Origin: Paenibacillus mucilaginosus 3016
GTDB lineage: Bacteria; Bacillota; Bacilli; Paenibacillales; NBRC-103111
Direction of reading: 5' to 3'
DNA length: 64,000 nt
Assembly: GCF_000250655.1 (NCBI RefSeq)
Contig: NC_016935.1
Location: 8,675,049-8,739,048, forward strand
The notes below the pieces were generated by a model. That model did no database searches. It saw only the letters and a list, made by a program, of their open reading frames with translations, and was not told the DNA's origin. A program made the translations under genes and the position numbers. Positions 1-8,681 of this stretch are shown here, piece by piece. Each line of letters starts with the position of its first letter. The first letter of the stretch is position 1.

Positions 1-366
1 GTACAGGTCGCCGCGGAGGAAGGCGATGCGGCCTTGACCGGCTGCCCCATAAACTCCGGGCTGCAGCCGGCAGAGCAGGGCTCCCGCGGCCCGGGAGAAC
101 CCGTACGGGATCGGCGAATTCTCGATCCCGACGAGCTGCCGGACCGGGCACTCCCTCGCCAGCTGCAGCACGAGCTGGCCCCAGCCCGAGCCTGCTTCCA
201 CGATGCGGAGGTGCTCCGGGTACCGGCTCACTTCCCGTACCACCGCATCCCGGACCACGGCGGACGAAGGCATGGGCGTAATGCCGTTCCTCCAGCTCAC
301 CCAGACGATCGACAACGCAGCGAGCAGCACCGCGCCGACCAGCACCACCGACAAAGCATCCGTCAC
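1..366 (-). CDS. Membrane-anchored class I SAM-dependent methyltransferase (3' end outside window)
   Basis: Translated from a GTG at 366 this frame is open to the window edge (122 codons), so the C-terminus is missing. An N-terminal hydrophobic helix (about residues 4-20) is followed by a methyltransferase motif I, VEAGSGWGQLVLQLA, and by an acidic strand end (VGIENSP) expected to hold the SAM ribose. This suggests a single-pass membrane protein with a cytoplasmic methyltransferase domain; the substrate is unknown. The GTG is chosen because GGAGGGG lies about 10 nt upstream and because the ATG at 391 is out of frame. It follows the helicase gene by 48 nt on the same strand and may be co-transcribed with it. 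Confidence 0.72.
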   Translation of the reverse strand, partial: MTDALSVVLVGAVLLAALSIVWVSWRNGITPMPSSAVVRDAVVREVSRYPEHLRIVEAGSGWGQLVLQLARECPVRQLVGIENSPIPYGFSRAAGALLCRLQPGVYGAAGQGRIAFLRGDLY

Positions 367-414
367 GCGGATCGTCCCCTCCCCGTTTCATCTACCTCTC
401 CATGACGCTTCGCC

Positions 415-1862
415 CTACCTCTTTTTGACCGCTTCGTGCACCTTCAGCTGCTTTCCCTTGACCGTCATCGTCTTCATCGCCTCAATAACCATCGGCCCTT
501 TGCCGTTGAGAATATCTACGTACGACACATTGTCGAGGATGTTGATGATCCCAATGTCGCCCGCCGTCATTCCATCAATCTTGGTCAGCGTGCCGACAAG
601 ATCGACGGTCCGGATTTTCTTCTTCTTGCCGCCGCTGAAATACAGCTGCATGATATCCCGGTCGACCAGGCCCTTCTTCTCCTGCTTGGGAGCGGGCTTC
701 AACTTCATCTTGGCCTCGAAGGCGTCTCGGGAGGCCTCCACTTCCTCTGCCGAAGGAGCCTCCCTCCGGCGGATCTGCTGCCCGAGATATTCCTCAATCG
801 TACGCAGAGCGTGCTCATCCTCCGGTGTCACGAACGATATCGCGATCCCTTCCCTGCCCGCCCGGCCCGTTCTTCCGGTCCGGTGCACATAGCTCTCTTT
901 GTCCAGGGGCAGATCATAGTTGATCACGTGCGTAATGTTGTCGATATCAATGCCCCTGGCCGCCACATCGGTCGCTGCCAGGATGCGGAACTCCCCCCGC
1001 CGGAACGCATGCATTACCGCGAAGCGGTCGTCCTGTTCCATGCCCCCGTGAATCTTGCCGCAGGAATAGCCAAGACCGTCCAGCTGATCGAAGACGCCAT
1101 CCACCCCTGCCTGCGTCCGGCAGAAGAGAATGCAGGCATCCGGGTTCTCCGTCACCAGGACGTCCTGCAGAAGCTTAGGTTTCTCTCCCTCCGCTGCGAG
1201 GAACAACGAATGGTCAATCCCCGCCGTCGTCCGTCCTGCCGATGCGATCTCGATATCTACCGGATTCACCATATACCGGTGACACAGCTCCTCCACGCCC
1301 TTCGGAAGCGTAGCTGAGAACAGCATCGTAACGCGGTCCTCCGGCAGTTCGCGCAGGATCGCCTCCACCTGCTCAATGAATCCCATGCTCAGCATTTCAT
1401 CGGCCTCGTCCAGGACCAGCATACTCACCCGCTCGAGATTGAGAGTACTTTTTCGATATGATCCATCACACGCCCCGGTGTGCCTACGACGATATGAACC
1501 TTCTGCATGAGCTCGGTCTTCTGCTTGGCAAAAGGCTGCTTGCCATAGAGCGCCGTCACCCGAATCCGCTTGAAGCGGCCGATGTTCGTGAGATCCTCCT
1601 TCACCTGGTCGGCCAGCTCGCGTGTAGGCGTCAGCACCAGCGCCTGCGGCCGGTTCTCCTCCCAGCGGACGCGCTCGCAGATCGGAATGCCGTAGGCGGC
1701 CGTCTTGCCGCTTCCCGTACGGGACTTTACGGTGATGTCCTTCCCCTGCAGGGCAGCAGGGATGACCTCCCTCTGCACCTCCGTCGGCTCCTTATAGCCG
1801 AGCGTATCGAGCGCGCGGAGGATCTCTTCACTTAAGCCGTACTCCCTGAAATCCGCTGTCAT
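415..1862 (-). pseudogene. dbpA: DbpA/YxiN-type DEAD-box RNA helicase, frameshifted
   Basis: The gene is split into two frames. The first (1862 to 1425) carries the Q motif, the Walker A loop (SRTGSGKT), PTRELA and GTPGR and then ends early. The second resumes with LVLDEADEML (motif II), SAT, ARGID and HRTGRTGR and ends with the RNA-binding domain typical of DbpA/YxiN, which binds hairpin 92 of 23S rRNA during 50S assembly. Around 1445-1452 the minus strand reads GAAAAAGTACTC where relatives predict GAAAAAGGTACTC (HIEKGTL), so one G is missing. Adding it back gives one frame of about 480 codons. The ATG at 1862 overlaps the stop of the HxlR gene as ATGA. A -1 slip on the A5 run could also rejoin the frames; a sequencing error is possible. 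Confidence 0.85.
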
Positions 1863-2290
1863 CCTACCGGCTCCCTTTCTTCTGATGCAGGCGGCAGTAC
1901 GCCTTCCATCGACTTGTGGTTCAGGATATTGTCTTCGAGCACCGTGAACTTGTCCCCGTATTCCCGGATGATATGCCTCTCGCCCCAGGCACAGAGGGAG
2001 TCCAGAATATGCCTCAGGCTCCACCCGTACTCGCTCAGCTCGTACTCGACCTTCGGCGGCACCTGATTGTAGCTGATCCGGTTGACAATGCCGTCGTCCT
2101 CCAGCTCCCGGAGCTGCTGGGTCAGCATCTTCTGCGTAATGCCGGGCATGAGACGCTTCAGATCGCTTGTCCGCTTCTTCCCGTGCGTCAGGTGGCAGAG
2201 GATCACGCATTTCCACTTGCCCCCGATGACTTCCAGGGTAGCCTCCACCGAGATATTGTACTTTTTGCCGCTCTTCTCTTGGGTTGTCAT
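1859..2290 (-). CDS. HxlR-family winged-helix transcriptional regulator
   Basis: This 143-residue protein matches the HxlR/DUF24 family: a winged helix containing the family signature GGKWKCVILCHL near residue 23, then a recognition region (MPGITQKMLTQQLRELEDDGI) and a wing ending in YELSEYG. HxlR proteins are dimeric repressors or activators, often sensing electrophiles or oxidants through a cysteine near the N-terminus; Cys28 and Cys32 fall in the right region. AGGAGG lies 9 nt before the ATG. The gene is divergent from an MFS exporter, with a repeat array of GTAC half-sites between them, so it most likely controls the exporter and itself. It overlaps the downstream helicase gene by 4 nt (ATGA), suggesting translational coupling. 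Confidence 0.9.
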   Translation of the reverse strand: MTTQEKSGKKYNISVEATLEVIGGKWKCVILCHLTHGKKRTSDLKRLMPGITQKMLTQQLRELEDDGIVNRISYNQVPPKVEYELSEYGWSLRHILDSLCAWGERHIIREYGDKFTVLEDNILNHKSMEGVLPPASEEREPVG

Positions 2291-2313
2291 GCTCCATCCC
2301 TCCTGATCTATAT

Positions 2314-2392
2314 GGGTACTTTTTAGTACCTATAGTACTTCGCAGTACCTATAGTACTTCAAGGTACGTACTGTTCATATCCGTCAGAGTAC
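2314..2392. promoter_or_regulatory. Phased GTAC array, probable HxlR operator
   Basis: Eight GTAC tetramers start at 2316, 2326, 2335, 2345, 2354, 2364, 2368 and 2389. The first six are spaced alternately 10 and 9 nt, about one DNA turn. Within this, the 17-nt unit AGTACCTATAGTACTTC occurs twice without mismatch (2325-2341 and 2344-2360). Dyad-symmetric sites with short spacers are usual for HxlR-family regulators; the assignment to the adjacent regulator is inference. Confidence 0.7.
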
Positions 2393-2441
2393 TTCATAAT
2401 ACCACTTACCGGCCGGTGATTACCATATAGGAGTGAGAAAC

Positions 2442-3665
2442 ATGTCCCTGGATTCCAAAAGAAGCACCCTCGCGCTGCTGGCGCTCGCCGTCAGCGCCTT
2501 TGCGATCGGAACAACCGAGTTTATCAGTGTGGGCCTGCTGCCCCTTATCGCTGAAGACCTGCACATATCCCTGACGACGGCGGGGCTGACCGTCACGCTG
2601 TATGCGCTCGGCGTCACGCTGGGCGCCCCCATCCTGACGTCACTGGCGTCCCGGGTCTCCCGCAAGACCCTGCTGATCTGGATCATGATCGTCTTCGTGG
2701 CGGGCAACAGCCTGGCCGCGATGGCCGGAGGGATCGCCCTCCTGCTGACCGCACGGGTCGTATCGGCCTTCGCCCACGGGGTCTTCATGTCGATCGGCTC
2801 CACGATCGCGGCGGATCTCGTGCCGGAGAACCGCCGGGCCAGCGCCATCTCGATCATGTTCTCCGGACTCACGATCGCCACGGTCACTGGCGTTCCCCTC
2901 GGTACGCTGATCGGTCAGCAGTGGGGCTGGCGGTCCGCCTTCATCGCCATTGCGGCCGTAGGCCTTCTCGCGCTCGTCGCCAACCTGCTGCTCGTTCCTT
3001 CCGCGCTGCGGCAGGGCAAGCCTACCCGGCTCTCGGATCAGCTTCCGTTGGTCCGAAACGGCCGTCTGCTGCTCGCCTTCGCGATGACCGCCCTCGGGTA
3101 CGGCGGCACCTTCGTCGTGTTCACGTACCTGTCGCCGCTGCTGCACGAGATCACCGGCTTCCGGGAAAGCACGGTGGCCGCCATCCTGCTCCTCTACGGC
3201 ATCGCGATCGCCATCGGCAACGTTGTGGGCGGGAAAGCGGCCAACCGGCAGCCCCTTACCGCCTTGTTCTACATGTTTGCCCTGCAGGCGGTAGTGCTCT
3301 TCGTCCTGTTCTTCACGGCGCCATTCCAGGCGGCCGGGCTGGTCACACTCTTCTGCCTCGGGCTGCTCGCTTTCATGAATGTCCCCGGCCTGCAGGTATA
3401 TGTCGTCACCCTCGCCGAGCGCTTCGCCCCGCGGGCGGTCGATGTCGCTTCGGCCGTGAATATCGCCGCCTTCAATGCGGGCATCGCCATCGGGGCTTAC
3501 CTGGGAGGCATCGTAGCCGACACGATCGGCCTGATTCATACGACCTGGGTCGGCGCCCTCATGGTGCTCGGTGCAGTACTGCTCACCGCCTGGAGCCGGT
3601 CGCTTGAGCGCCGGGATCACTCTGGGCAGGAACACGCTGAGGCGGGAAGCATTCCCGTCCGCTGA
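2442..3665 (+). CDS. MFS transporter, DHA1 family (drug/arabinose efflux type)
   Basis: A 407-residue protein with about 12 predicted membrane segments and the DHA1 signatures: an N-terminal FAIGTTEF motif in helix 1, a motif-A-like loop around the first helix pair (LASRVSRK), and motif-C-like glycine/proline pattern in helix 5 (TGVPLGTLIG). It probably exports small organic compounds by proton antiport. The ATG at 2442 is preferred over GTG 2433 because AGGAG sits 9 nt before it. It is divergent from the HxlR gene, which suggests induction by a toxic substrate. It is a paralogue of the MFS protein at 10079-11272, sharing the same opening motif and overall length. Confidence 0.88.
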   Translation: MSLDSKRSTLALLALAVSAFAIGTTEFISVGLLPLIAEDLHISLTTAGLTVTLYALGVTLGAPILTSLASRVSRKTLLIWIMIVFVAGNSLAAMAGGIALLLTARVVSAFAHGVFMSIGSTIAADLVPENRRASAISIMFSGLTIATVTGVPLGTLIGQQWGWRSAFIAIAAVGLLALVANLLLVPSALRQGKPTRLSDQLPLVRNGRLLLAFAMTALGYGGTFVVFTYLSPLLHEITGFRESTVAAILLLYGIAIAIGNVVGGKAANRQPLTALFYMFALQAVVLFVLFFTAPFQAAGLVTLFCLGLLAFMNVPGLQVYVVTLAERFAPRAVDVASAVNIAAFNAGIAIGAYLGGIVADTIGLIHTTWVGALMVLGAVLLTAWSRSLERRDHSGQEHAEAGSIPVR

Positions 3666-3785
3666 CCCGGCCCTGAGCTTGCTCCGGCAGGGGCTTGTGC
3701 TTCATTCCGGCCCCAGCGGCCAACCGGCTTTTTGCACACCAACCCTTATTCTTCTATCATCCATTACTCAGGAGGTTTCCATTCC

Positions 3786-4640
3786 ATGACTGCATTCATT
3801 CATCCCACCACTACCCTGAATAACGGGGTAACCATGCCGGTGCTTGGCCTCGGCGTCTTCCAGGTCGAGGAAGGCCAGGAGCTCGTACAGGCCGTCAAGA
3901 CGGCCATCCGGCAGGGCTACCGGAGCATCGACACGGCGGCCATCTACGGCAACGAGGCCAGCGTCGGGCAGGGCATCCGCGAAGCCCTGCAGGAAGGCGG
4001 CCTCTCCCGGGAGGATCTCTTCGTTACCTCCAAGGTGTGGAATGCCGACCTCGGCTATGAATCCACCCTGGCCGCCTATGAGGCGAGCCTCGCCAAGCTC
4101 GGTCTGGAGTACCTCGACCTCTACCTCATCCACTGGCCTGTGGCCGGCAAATACAAAGAAGCGTGGAGGGCCCTCGAGACCCTCTACAAGGAAGGCCGGG
4201 TCCGGGCGATCGGCGTCAGCAACTTCCAGATTCACCACCTCGAGGACATCCTGCGGGATGCCGAAGTGAAGCCGATGGTGAACCAGGTCGAGTTCCATCC
4301 GCGGCTCACCCAACAGGAGCTGCTGAAGTTCTGCTGCGAGCAGGGCATCCAGCTTGAAGCCTGGTCCCCACTCATGCAGGGCGGGCTGCTGGAAGATCCG
4401 GTGCTGAAGGAGATCGCGGCGAAGCATGGCGTCTCCGTCGCTCAGGTGATCCTGCGCTGGGACCTGCAGCAGGGCGTCGTGACGATCCCGAAGTCGACCA
4501 AGGCGCACCGGATCGCCGAGAACGCCGATCTCTTCGGCTTCGAGCTGACCGCCGGAGAGATGGAGCGCATCAGCGGCCTGAACAAGAACCAGCGGATCGG
4601 CCCGACCCGGACAACTTCGACTTCTAATCCGCCCTGCTGA
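3786..4640 (+). CDS. Aldo/keto reductase, C-terminus altered by a 1-nt deletion
   Basis: This is an NAD(P)H-dependent aldo/keto reductase of the 2,5-diketo-D-gluconate reductase / glyoxal reductase type. The catalytic tetrad is visible as D (SIDTAAIYGNE), Y (same motif), K (VTSKVWN) and H (LIHWP), and the cofactor-binding end is IPKSTKAHRIAEN. AGGAGG lies 8 nt before the ATG. The last residues depart from the family: after RIGP the frame reads TRTTSTSNPPC, whereas inserting one G at about 4604 gives DPDNFDF and a TAA, the usual ending. Thus one base appears lost and the tail is replaced by about 11 foreign residues. The enzyme core is intact and may still work. Confidence 0.9.
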   Translation: MTAFIHPTTTLNNGVTMPVLGLGVFQVEEGQELVQAVKTAIRQGYRSIDTAAIYGNEASVGQGIREALQEGGLSREDLFVTSKVWNADLGYESTLAAYEASLAKLGLEYLDLYLIHWPVAGKYKEAWRALETLYKEGRVRAIGVSNFQIHHLEDILRDAEVKPMVNQVEFHPRLTQQELLKFCCEQGIQLEAWSPLMQGGLLEDPVLKEIAAKHGVSVAQVILRWDLQQGVVTIPKSTKAHRIAENADLFGFELTAGEMERISGLNKNQRIGPTRTTSTSNPPC

Positions 4641-4659
4641 TCAGAAATTGATCCGTAAA

Positions 4660-4704
4660 CAAGAAAGAGACCTTCCATCAGCCCTATGGAAGGTCTCTTT
4701 CTTG
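4660..4704. terminator. Bidirectional intrinsic terminator
   Basis: A perfect 19-bp stem (4660-4678 with 4686-4704) has a 7-nt loop; the arms end in A/T-rich runs, so it can act in both directions. It lies between the convergent aldo/keto reductase and pbuX genes. Confidence 0.85.
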
Positions 4705-4745
4705 TGTTATGGCGCGCTAGCCGGCTCCGCGGCGTCGCTGCTGCC

Positions 4746-6059
4746 CTACGCATGCTGCGCCGCGGAGCCGGCTTCCGCCTGTGACTCGGCGGCCGGGGCT
4801 TCCCCTGTTCCCGAGAGGAACAGGTTGAGCACGATCGCCGTCAGGGAGCCGGACACGATGCCGCTCTGCAGCAGCATCTTCGCGAAGCCCGGCAGCTGGT
4901 CGAACATCTGCGGCAGCGTAGCCGAACCGAGTCCGACCGCGATGCTGCAGGCCGCAATCAGCAGATTGCTGTCCTTGCGCAGGTCGACTGCCGACAGGAT
5001 CGAGATCCCGGAAGCCGCGACCGAGCCGAACATGACGATCATCGCGCCGCCCAGCACGGCACTGGGAATCACCGTGGTCAGAGCCGCCAGCTTCGGCAGC
5101 AGACCCAGCACCACCATGATCCCGCCCGCGGCGAAGATCACATCCCGCGACTTCACGCGGGTCAGCGAGATGAGCCCGACGTTCTGGGAGAACGCCGTAT
5201 ACGGGAACGCGTTGAAGATCCCGCCTAGCATGATTGCCACGCCTTCGGAGCGCAGGCCGTTCACGATCTGGCCCTTCTCGACCTTCTGGTCCGTTGCCTT
5301 CCCCACCGCAAAATAAACGCCGGTGGATTCGACCATACTGACGATATTCACCAGTATCATCGTGATAACCGCCGTAATGCTGATCTGCGGCACGCCGAAG
5401 TAGAACGGCTGGGCGATGCTCACCCAGGAAGCCTGTCCGACCGACGCAAAATTCACGATGCCCATCGCGTAGCCCGCTGCCGTGCCTGCCGCCAAGCCGA
5501 CGAGCACGGAGATCGAACGCAGGAACCCGGTTGCGAAGCGGTTCACGAGGAGGATGACAACCAGCGTGCCGAAGGCCAGCAGCAGATTGCGAGGTGCACC
5601 GAAGTCCGGAGCTCCCTGCCCGCCGGCGGCATTGTTCATCGCCACCGGAATCAGCGAGAGGCCGATGATCGTGACGACCGACCCGGTGACAACCGTCGGG
5701 AAGAACTTCAGCAGCTTGCCGTAGAGCGGCGCCGCCAGGACGACGAATAAGCCGGACAGGATGATGGCTCCATAGGCGGTTGCAAGATTCGAGGTCGAGG
5801 CAATCGCAATGATCGGCCCTACCGCCGTGAAGGTACATCCGAGGATGACCGGCAGCCGGCTGCCGAACCATTGGGTCCCCATGACCTGCAGAATGGTAGC
5901 CAGACCGCAGGTGAAGAGATCGGCCGCGATCAGATAAGCCATCTGTTCGCCGGTCAGCTTGAGGGCCCCGCCGACGATCAGAGGCACGACCACCGCACCC
6001 GCATACATCGCGAGCACGTGCTGGAAGCCGAGGGTGAACACTTTTTGTCTGCTTAACAT
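4746..6059 (-). CDS. pbuX: Xanthine permease
   Basis: A 437-residue NCS2-family nucleobase:proton symporter. It shows about 14 hydrophobic segments and family signatures such as LGFQHVLAMYAGAVVVPL at the N-terminus, FGSRLPVILGCTF (TM3 region) and the substrate-site motif VGLISLTRVKSRDV. It imports xanthine for salvage. AAGGAG lies 8 nt before the ATG, and the gene begins 12 nt after xpt, with which it forms the classical xpt-pbuX operon. Expression should follow the purine riboswitch upstream of xpt. The C-terminus is alanine-rich and variable. Confidence 0.93.
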   Translation of the reverse strand: MLSRQKVFTLGFQHVLAMYAGAVVVPLIVGGALKLTGEQMAYLIAADLFTCGLATILQVMGTQWFGSRLPVILGCTFTAVGPIIAIASTSNLATAYGAIILSGLFVVLAAPLYGKLLKFFPTVVTGSVVTIIGLSLIPVAMNNAAGGQGAPDFGAPRNLLLAFGTLVVILLVNRFATGFLRSISVLVGLAAGTAAGYAMGIVNFASVGQASWVSIAQPFYFGVPQISITAVITMILVNIVSMVESTGVYFAVGKATDQKVEKGQIVNGLRSEGVAIMLGGIFNAFPYTAFSQNVGLISLTRVKSRDVIFAAGGIMVVLGLLPKLAALTTVIPSAVLGGAMIVMFGSVAASGISILSAVDLRKDSNLLIAACSIAVGLGSATLPQMFDQLPGFAKMLLQSGIVSGSLTAIVLNLFLSGTGEAPAAESQAEAGSAAQHA

Positions 6060-6071
6060 GAGGTACGCTCC

Positions 6072-6668
6072 TTAGGATGGTTGATATACGGTCTCGTTCC
6101 CGATGAAGTGCACCTCGCCCGGCGCCATCGACGCGATCCGGGCCAGCGAGTGGATCTCCACGCCCTTGTTCTCCAGCAGGCTTCGTCCCTCCTGGAAACT
6201 CTTCTCGATGACGCAGCCCACACCGGCCAGCTTCGCGCCGGAAGCTCTGACGATGTCGACCAGGCCGACAAGCGCAGCGCCGGTCGCCAGGAAGTCGTCC
6301 ACGATCAGGACGTGGTCCGCGGGGCCCAGGTATTTCTGCGAGACGCTGATTTGGTACGTTTCCTGCCGGGTAAACGAATGAACAGGTGCCGTATACACGC
6401 TCTCCGAGAGCGTAACGGCTTTCTTCTTCTTGGCATAGACGAACGGTACGCCGAGAGCAATGCCCGCCGCCATCGCGAACTGGATGCCGCTGGCTTCAAT
6501 CGTCAGCACCTTGGTGATCCCCCTGCCGGCGAAGATACGGCCGAATTCCCTGCCGATCTCCAGGGCAAGCGCCGTATCGACTTGATGGTTCAGGAAGGAA
6601 TCCACCTTGAGGACCGTATCGGACAGGATCAGGCCTTCTTGGCGTATGCGTTCTTCCAGTAATTTCAT
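6072..6668 (-). CDS. xpt: Xanthine phosphoribosyltransferase
   Basis: Transfers the phosphoribosyl group of PRPP to xanthine, giving XMP for GMP synthesis. The 198-residue protein has the type I PRTase PRPP loop VLIVDDFLATGAAL and the family start MKLLEERIRQEGL, with a substrate lobe FAMAAGIALGVPFVYAKKKK. The ATG at 6668 is chosen over an upstream extension because it matches the family start and follows AAGGAGAGC. It is the first gene of xpt-pbuX and lies directly behind a purine aptamer and a transcription terminator. Confidence 0.95.
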   Translation of the reverse strand: MKLLEERIRQEGLILSDTVLKVDSFLNHQVDTALALEIGREFGRIFAGRGITKVLTIEASGIQFAMAAGIALGVPFVYAKKKKAVTLSESVYTAPVHSFTRQETYQISVSQKYLGPADHVLIVDDFLATGAALVGLVDIVRASGAKLAGVGCVIEKSFQEGRSLLENKGVEIHSLARIASMAPGEVHFIGNETVYQPS

Positions 6669-6696
6669 GGGGTAAGCTCTCCTTCTCTGTGCAAAA

Positions 6697-6747
6697 TCAA
6701 AAAAGACAGATCTCCTTGAGCATGTTTCTCTCAAGTGAAATCTGTCC
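6697..6747 (-). terminator. Riboswitch-controlled intrinsic terminator (expression platform)
   Basis: On the minus strand a long hairpin pairs GACAGAT (6746-6740) and CTTGAG with CTCAAG and ATCTGTC, followed by a run of seven T. It lies about 30 nt before the xpt start and some 105 nt after the aptamer, so binding of purine should favour termination before xpt. Confidence 0.85.
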
Positions 6748-6852
6748 CGGGGCGCTAATAACCTCATGGTGCCGATACATATTCGTACGCATCGTTATGC
6801 GAACGTCATCCCTCATGGGGAGGGACGGACACGGCCACCGCTGCGACTTTCA

Positions 6853-6921
6853 CTCATAGTCGGATGATTGCATTGGTCATCCGGTAGAAACTTATGGGCC
6901 ATATCCCCAAAATTATACGAG
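6853..6921 (-). ncRNA. Purine (guanine/xanthine-type) riboswitch aptamer
   Basis: Read on the minus strand this 69-nt element contains the conserved blocks TATAAT, GGATATGG, AAGTTTCTACC and GACTAT, in order. P1 is CTCGTA (6921-6916) with TATGAG (6858-6853), P2 is GGG/CCC centred and P3 is GGATGA/TCATCC. The discriminator in J3/1 is C (GACTAT), which pairs with guanine-type ligands; adenine riboswitches carry T there. It precedes the xpt terminator and turns off xpt-pbuX when guanine or hypoxanthine is plentiful. Confidence 0.96.
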
Positions 6922-6941
6922 TCTTATGAAGTTATTTGTTT

Positions 6942-6970
6942 ATATTACACGGTCTGTCCATGGGTTTCAA
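6942..6970 (-). promoter_or_regulatory. SigA-type promoter of xpt-pbuX
   Basis: TTGAAA (6970-6965) and TAATAT (6947-6942) are separated by exactly 17 nt and end about 20 nt before the aptamer. Confidence 0.7.
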
Positions 6971-7111
6971 TAGCAATTTTGTAGAAAAATATTCCTTCCC
7001 CCCTCTGCCTATAATTAACCAATGGATAACTATGCGTTAGGGGAATACTGACAAAATAATAAGAATAGTAAGATAATTCAATAATGATTGACAACCATTT
7101 ACATAACCTTT

Positions 7112-7141
7112 TTGACAATGGAAATGCCAAAGTCGTATGAT
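7112..7141 (+). promoter_or_regulatory. SigA-type promoter of the POT transporter gene
   Basis: TTGACA (7112-7117) and TATGAT (7136-7141) with an 18-nt spacer, 24 nt before the start codon of the peptide transporter. Confidence 0.65.
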
Positions 7142-7165
7142 ATTAATAGAACAGGAGGGAACACC

Positions 7166-8659
7166 ATGAAAGGTTCAGATAAACAAAGCATCATCGCAAG
7201 CGTGCCTCAGCAGGGGTTCTTCGGGCATCCCAAGGGTCTGTTCACGCTCTTCTTCACCGAATTCTGGGAGCGGTTCTCCTACTACGGCATGAGGGCGATC
7301 CTCGTGTTCTATATGTATTATGAGGTGTCCAAAGGCGGCCTTGGCATGGACGAGGGCACTGCTCTGGCGATTATGTCGATCTATGGCTCGCTTGTCTATA
7401 TGTCAGGTATCATCGGCGGCTGGCTGGCCGACCGGATCTTCGGCACGTCCAAGGCCGTATTCTACGGCGGGATTCTGATCATGCTCGGGCACATTCTATT
7501 AGCAATACCTGGAAGCGCTGCCATTTTGTTCGTCTCAATGGCCCTGATCGTACTCGGGACAGGACTGCTTAAGCCCAACGTCTCCAGCATCGTCGGTGAG
7601 ATCTACAGCGAAGGCGATCACCGCCGCGACGCCGGCTTCAGTATTTTTTATATGGGCATCAACCTCGGCGGCTTCCTCGCTCCGCTCATTGTAGGTACGC
7701 TCGGAATGAAGTATAACTTCCATCTGGGCTTCGGTCTCGCTGCCGTCGGGATGCTGCTCGGACTCACCGTCTTCATCCTGACCAAGAAGCGCAATCTCGG
7801 GCTGGCCGGCACATTCGTCGCGAACCCGCTCACTCCTGAGGAGAAGCGAAGCGCGTTCACCCGGCTGGGGCTTGGTGCGCTGATCGCTGCCATTCTCGTC
7901 GCGGTCGCCATTCCTTCGGGCCTGCTCACATTCCGCAGCTTCATTGCGCTTGTAGGGCTTCTCGGGATCCTCATCCCGACGCTCTATTTCATCGTGATGT
8001 ACCGCAGTCCCAAAACGACCGCCGTGGAGCGCTCCCGCATTCTCGCTTACATTCCGCTCTTCATCGCCTCCGTCATGTTCTGGGCGATCCAGGAGCAGGG
8101 CTCGACGATTCTCGCGAACTATGCGGATAAGCGGACGCAGCTTGACTTCGCAGGACTGCACATCTCGCCGGCCTGGTTCCAGTCGCTGAACCCGCTGTTC
8201 ATCATTCTCTTCGCCCCGGTCTTCGCTTGGCTGTGGGTAAAGCTGGGCGACCGCCAGCCGACGATCCCCCGGAAGTTCTCGCTGGGCCTGCTGTTCGCCG
8301 GCCTGTCGTTCCTGGTGATCCTGCTGCCGGCCTACTTCGGCGGAAGTGATGCGCTCGTGAACCCGCTGTGGCTCGTGCTGAGCTACTTCATCGTCGTTGT
8401 CGGGGAACTATGTCTCTCACCGGTCGGTCTCTCGGCTACCACCAAGCTGGCCCCTGCCGCGTTCTCCGCACAGACCATGAGCCTGTGGTTCCTCTCCAAC
8501 GCCGCGGCGCAGGCCATCAACGCGCAGATCGTCAAGTTCTATACGCCGGAGACCGAGATGGTCTACTTCGGCGTCATCGGAGGAGCTTCCATCCTCCTCG
8601 GCATCCTGCTGTTCCTGCTCTCGGGCCGAATTCAAGGCTTCATGAAGGGTGTCAAATAA
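7166..8659 (+). CDS. POT/PTR-family proton-dependent di-/tripeptide transporter
   Basis: A 497-residue membrane protein that imports di- and tripeptides with protons. The POT signature ExxER is present in helix 1 (FFTEFWERFSYYGMRAIL) and the second PTR signature FSIFYMGINLGGFLAPLIVG follows near residue 160. About 14 hydrophobic segments are seen, the usual DtpT-type number. GGAGGG lies 8 nt before the ATG at 7166; upstream in-frame starts lack such a site and would include the promoter. It is a single-gene unit, ended by the terminator at 8682-8716. Confidence 0.93.
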   Translation: MKGSDKQSIIASVPQQGFFGHPKGLFTLFFTEFWERFSYYGMRAILVFYMYYEVSKGGLGMDEGTALAIMSIYGSLVYMSGIIGGWLADRIFGTSKAVFYGGILIMLGHILLAIPGSAAILFVSMALIVLGTGLLKPNVSSIVGEIYSEGDHRRDAGFSIFYMGINLGGFLAPLIVGTLGMKYNFHLGFGLAAVGMLLGLTVFILTKKRNLGLAGTFVANPLTPEEKRSAFTRLGLGALIAAILVAVAIPSGLLTFRSFIALVGLLGILIPTLYFIVMYRSPKTTAVERSRILAYIPLFIASVMFWAIQEQGSTILANYADKRTQLDFAGLHISPAWFQSLNPLFIILFAPVFAWLWVKLGDRQPTIPRKFSLGLLFAGLSFLVILLPAYFGGSDALVNPLWLVLSYFIVVVGELCLSPVGLSATTKLAPAAFSAQTMSLWFLSNAAAQAINAQIVKFYTPETEMVYFGVIGGASILLGILLFLLSGRIQGFMKGVK

Positions 8660-8681
8660 GCATTTGCCGCTGACACAGCAA

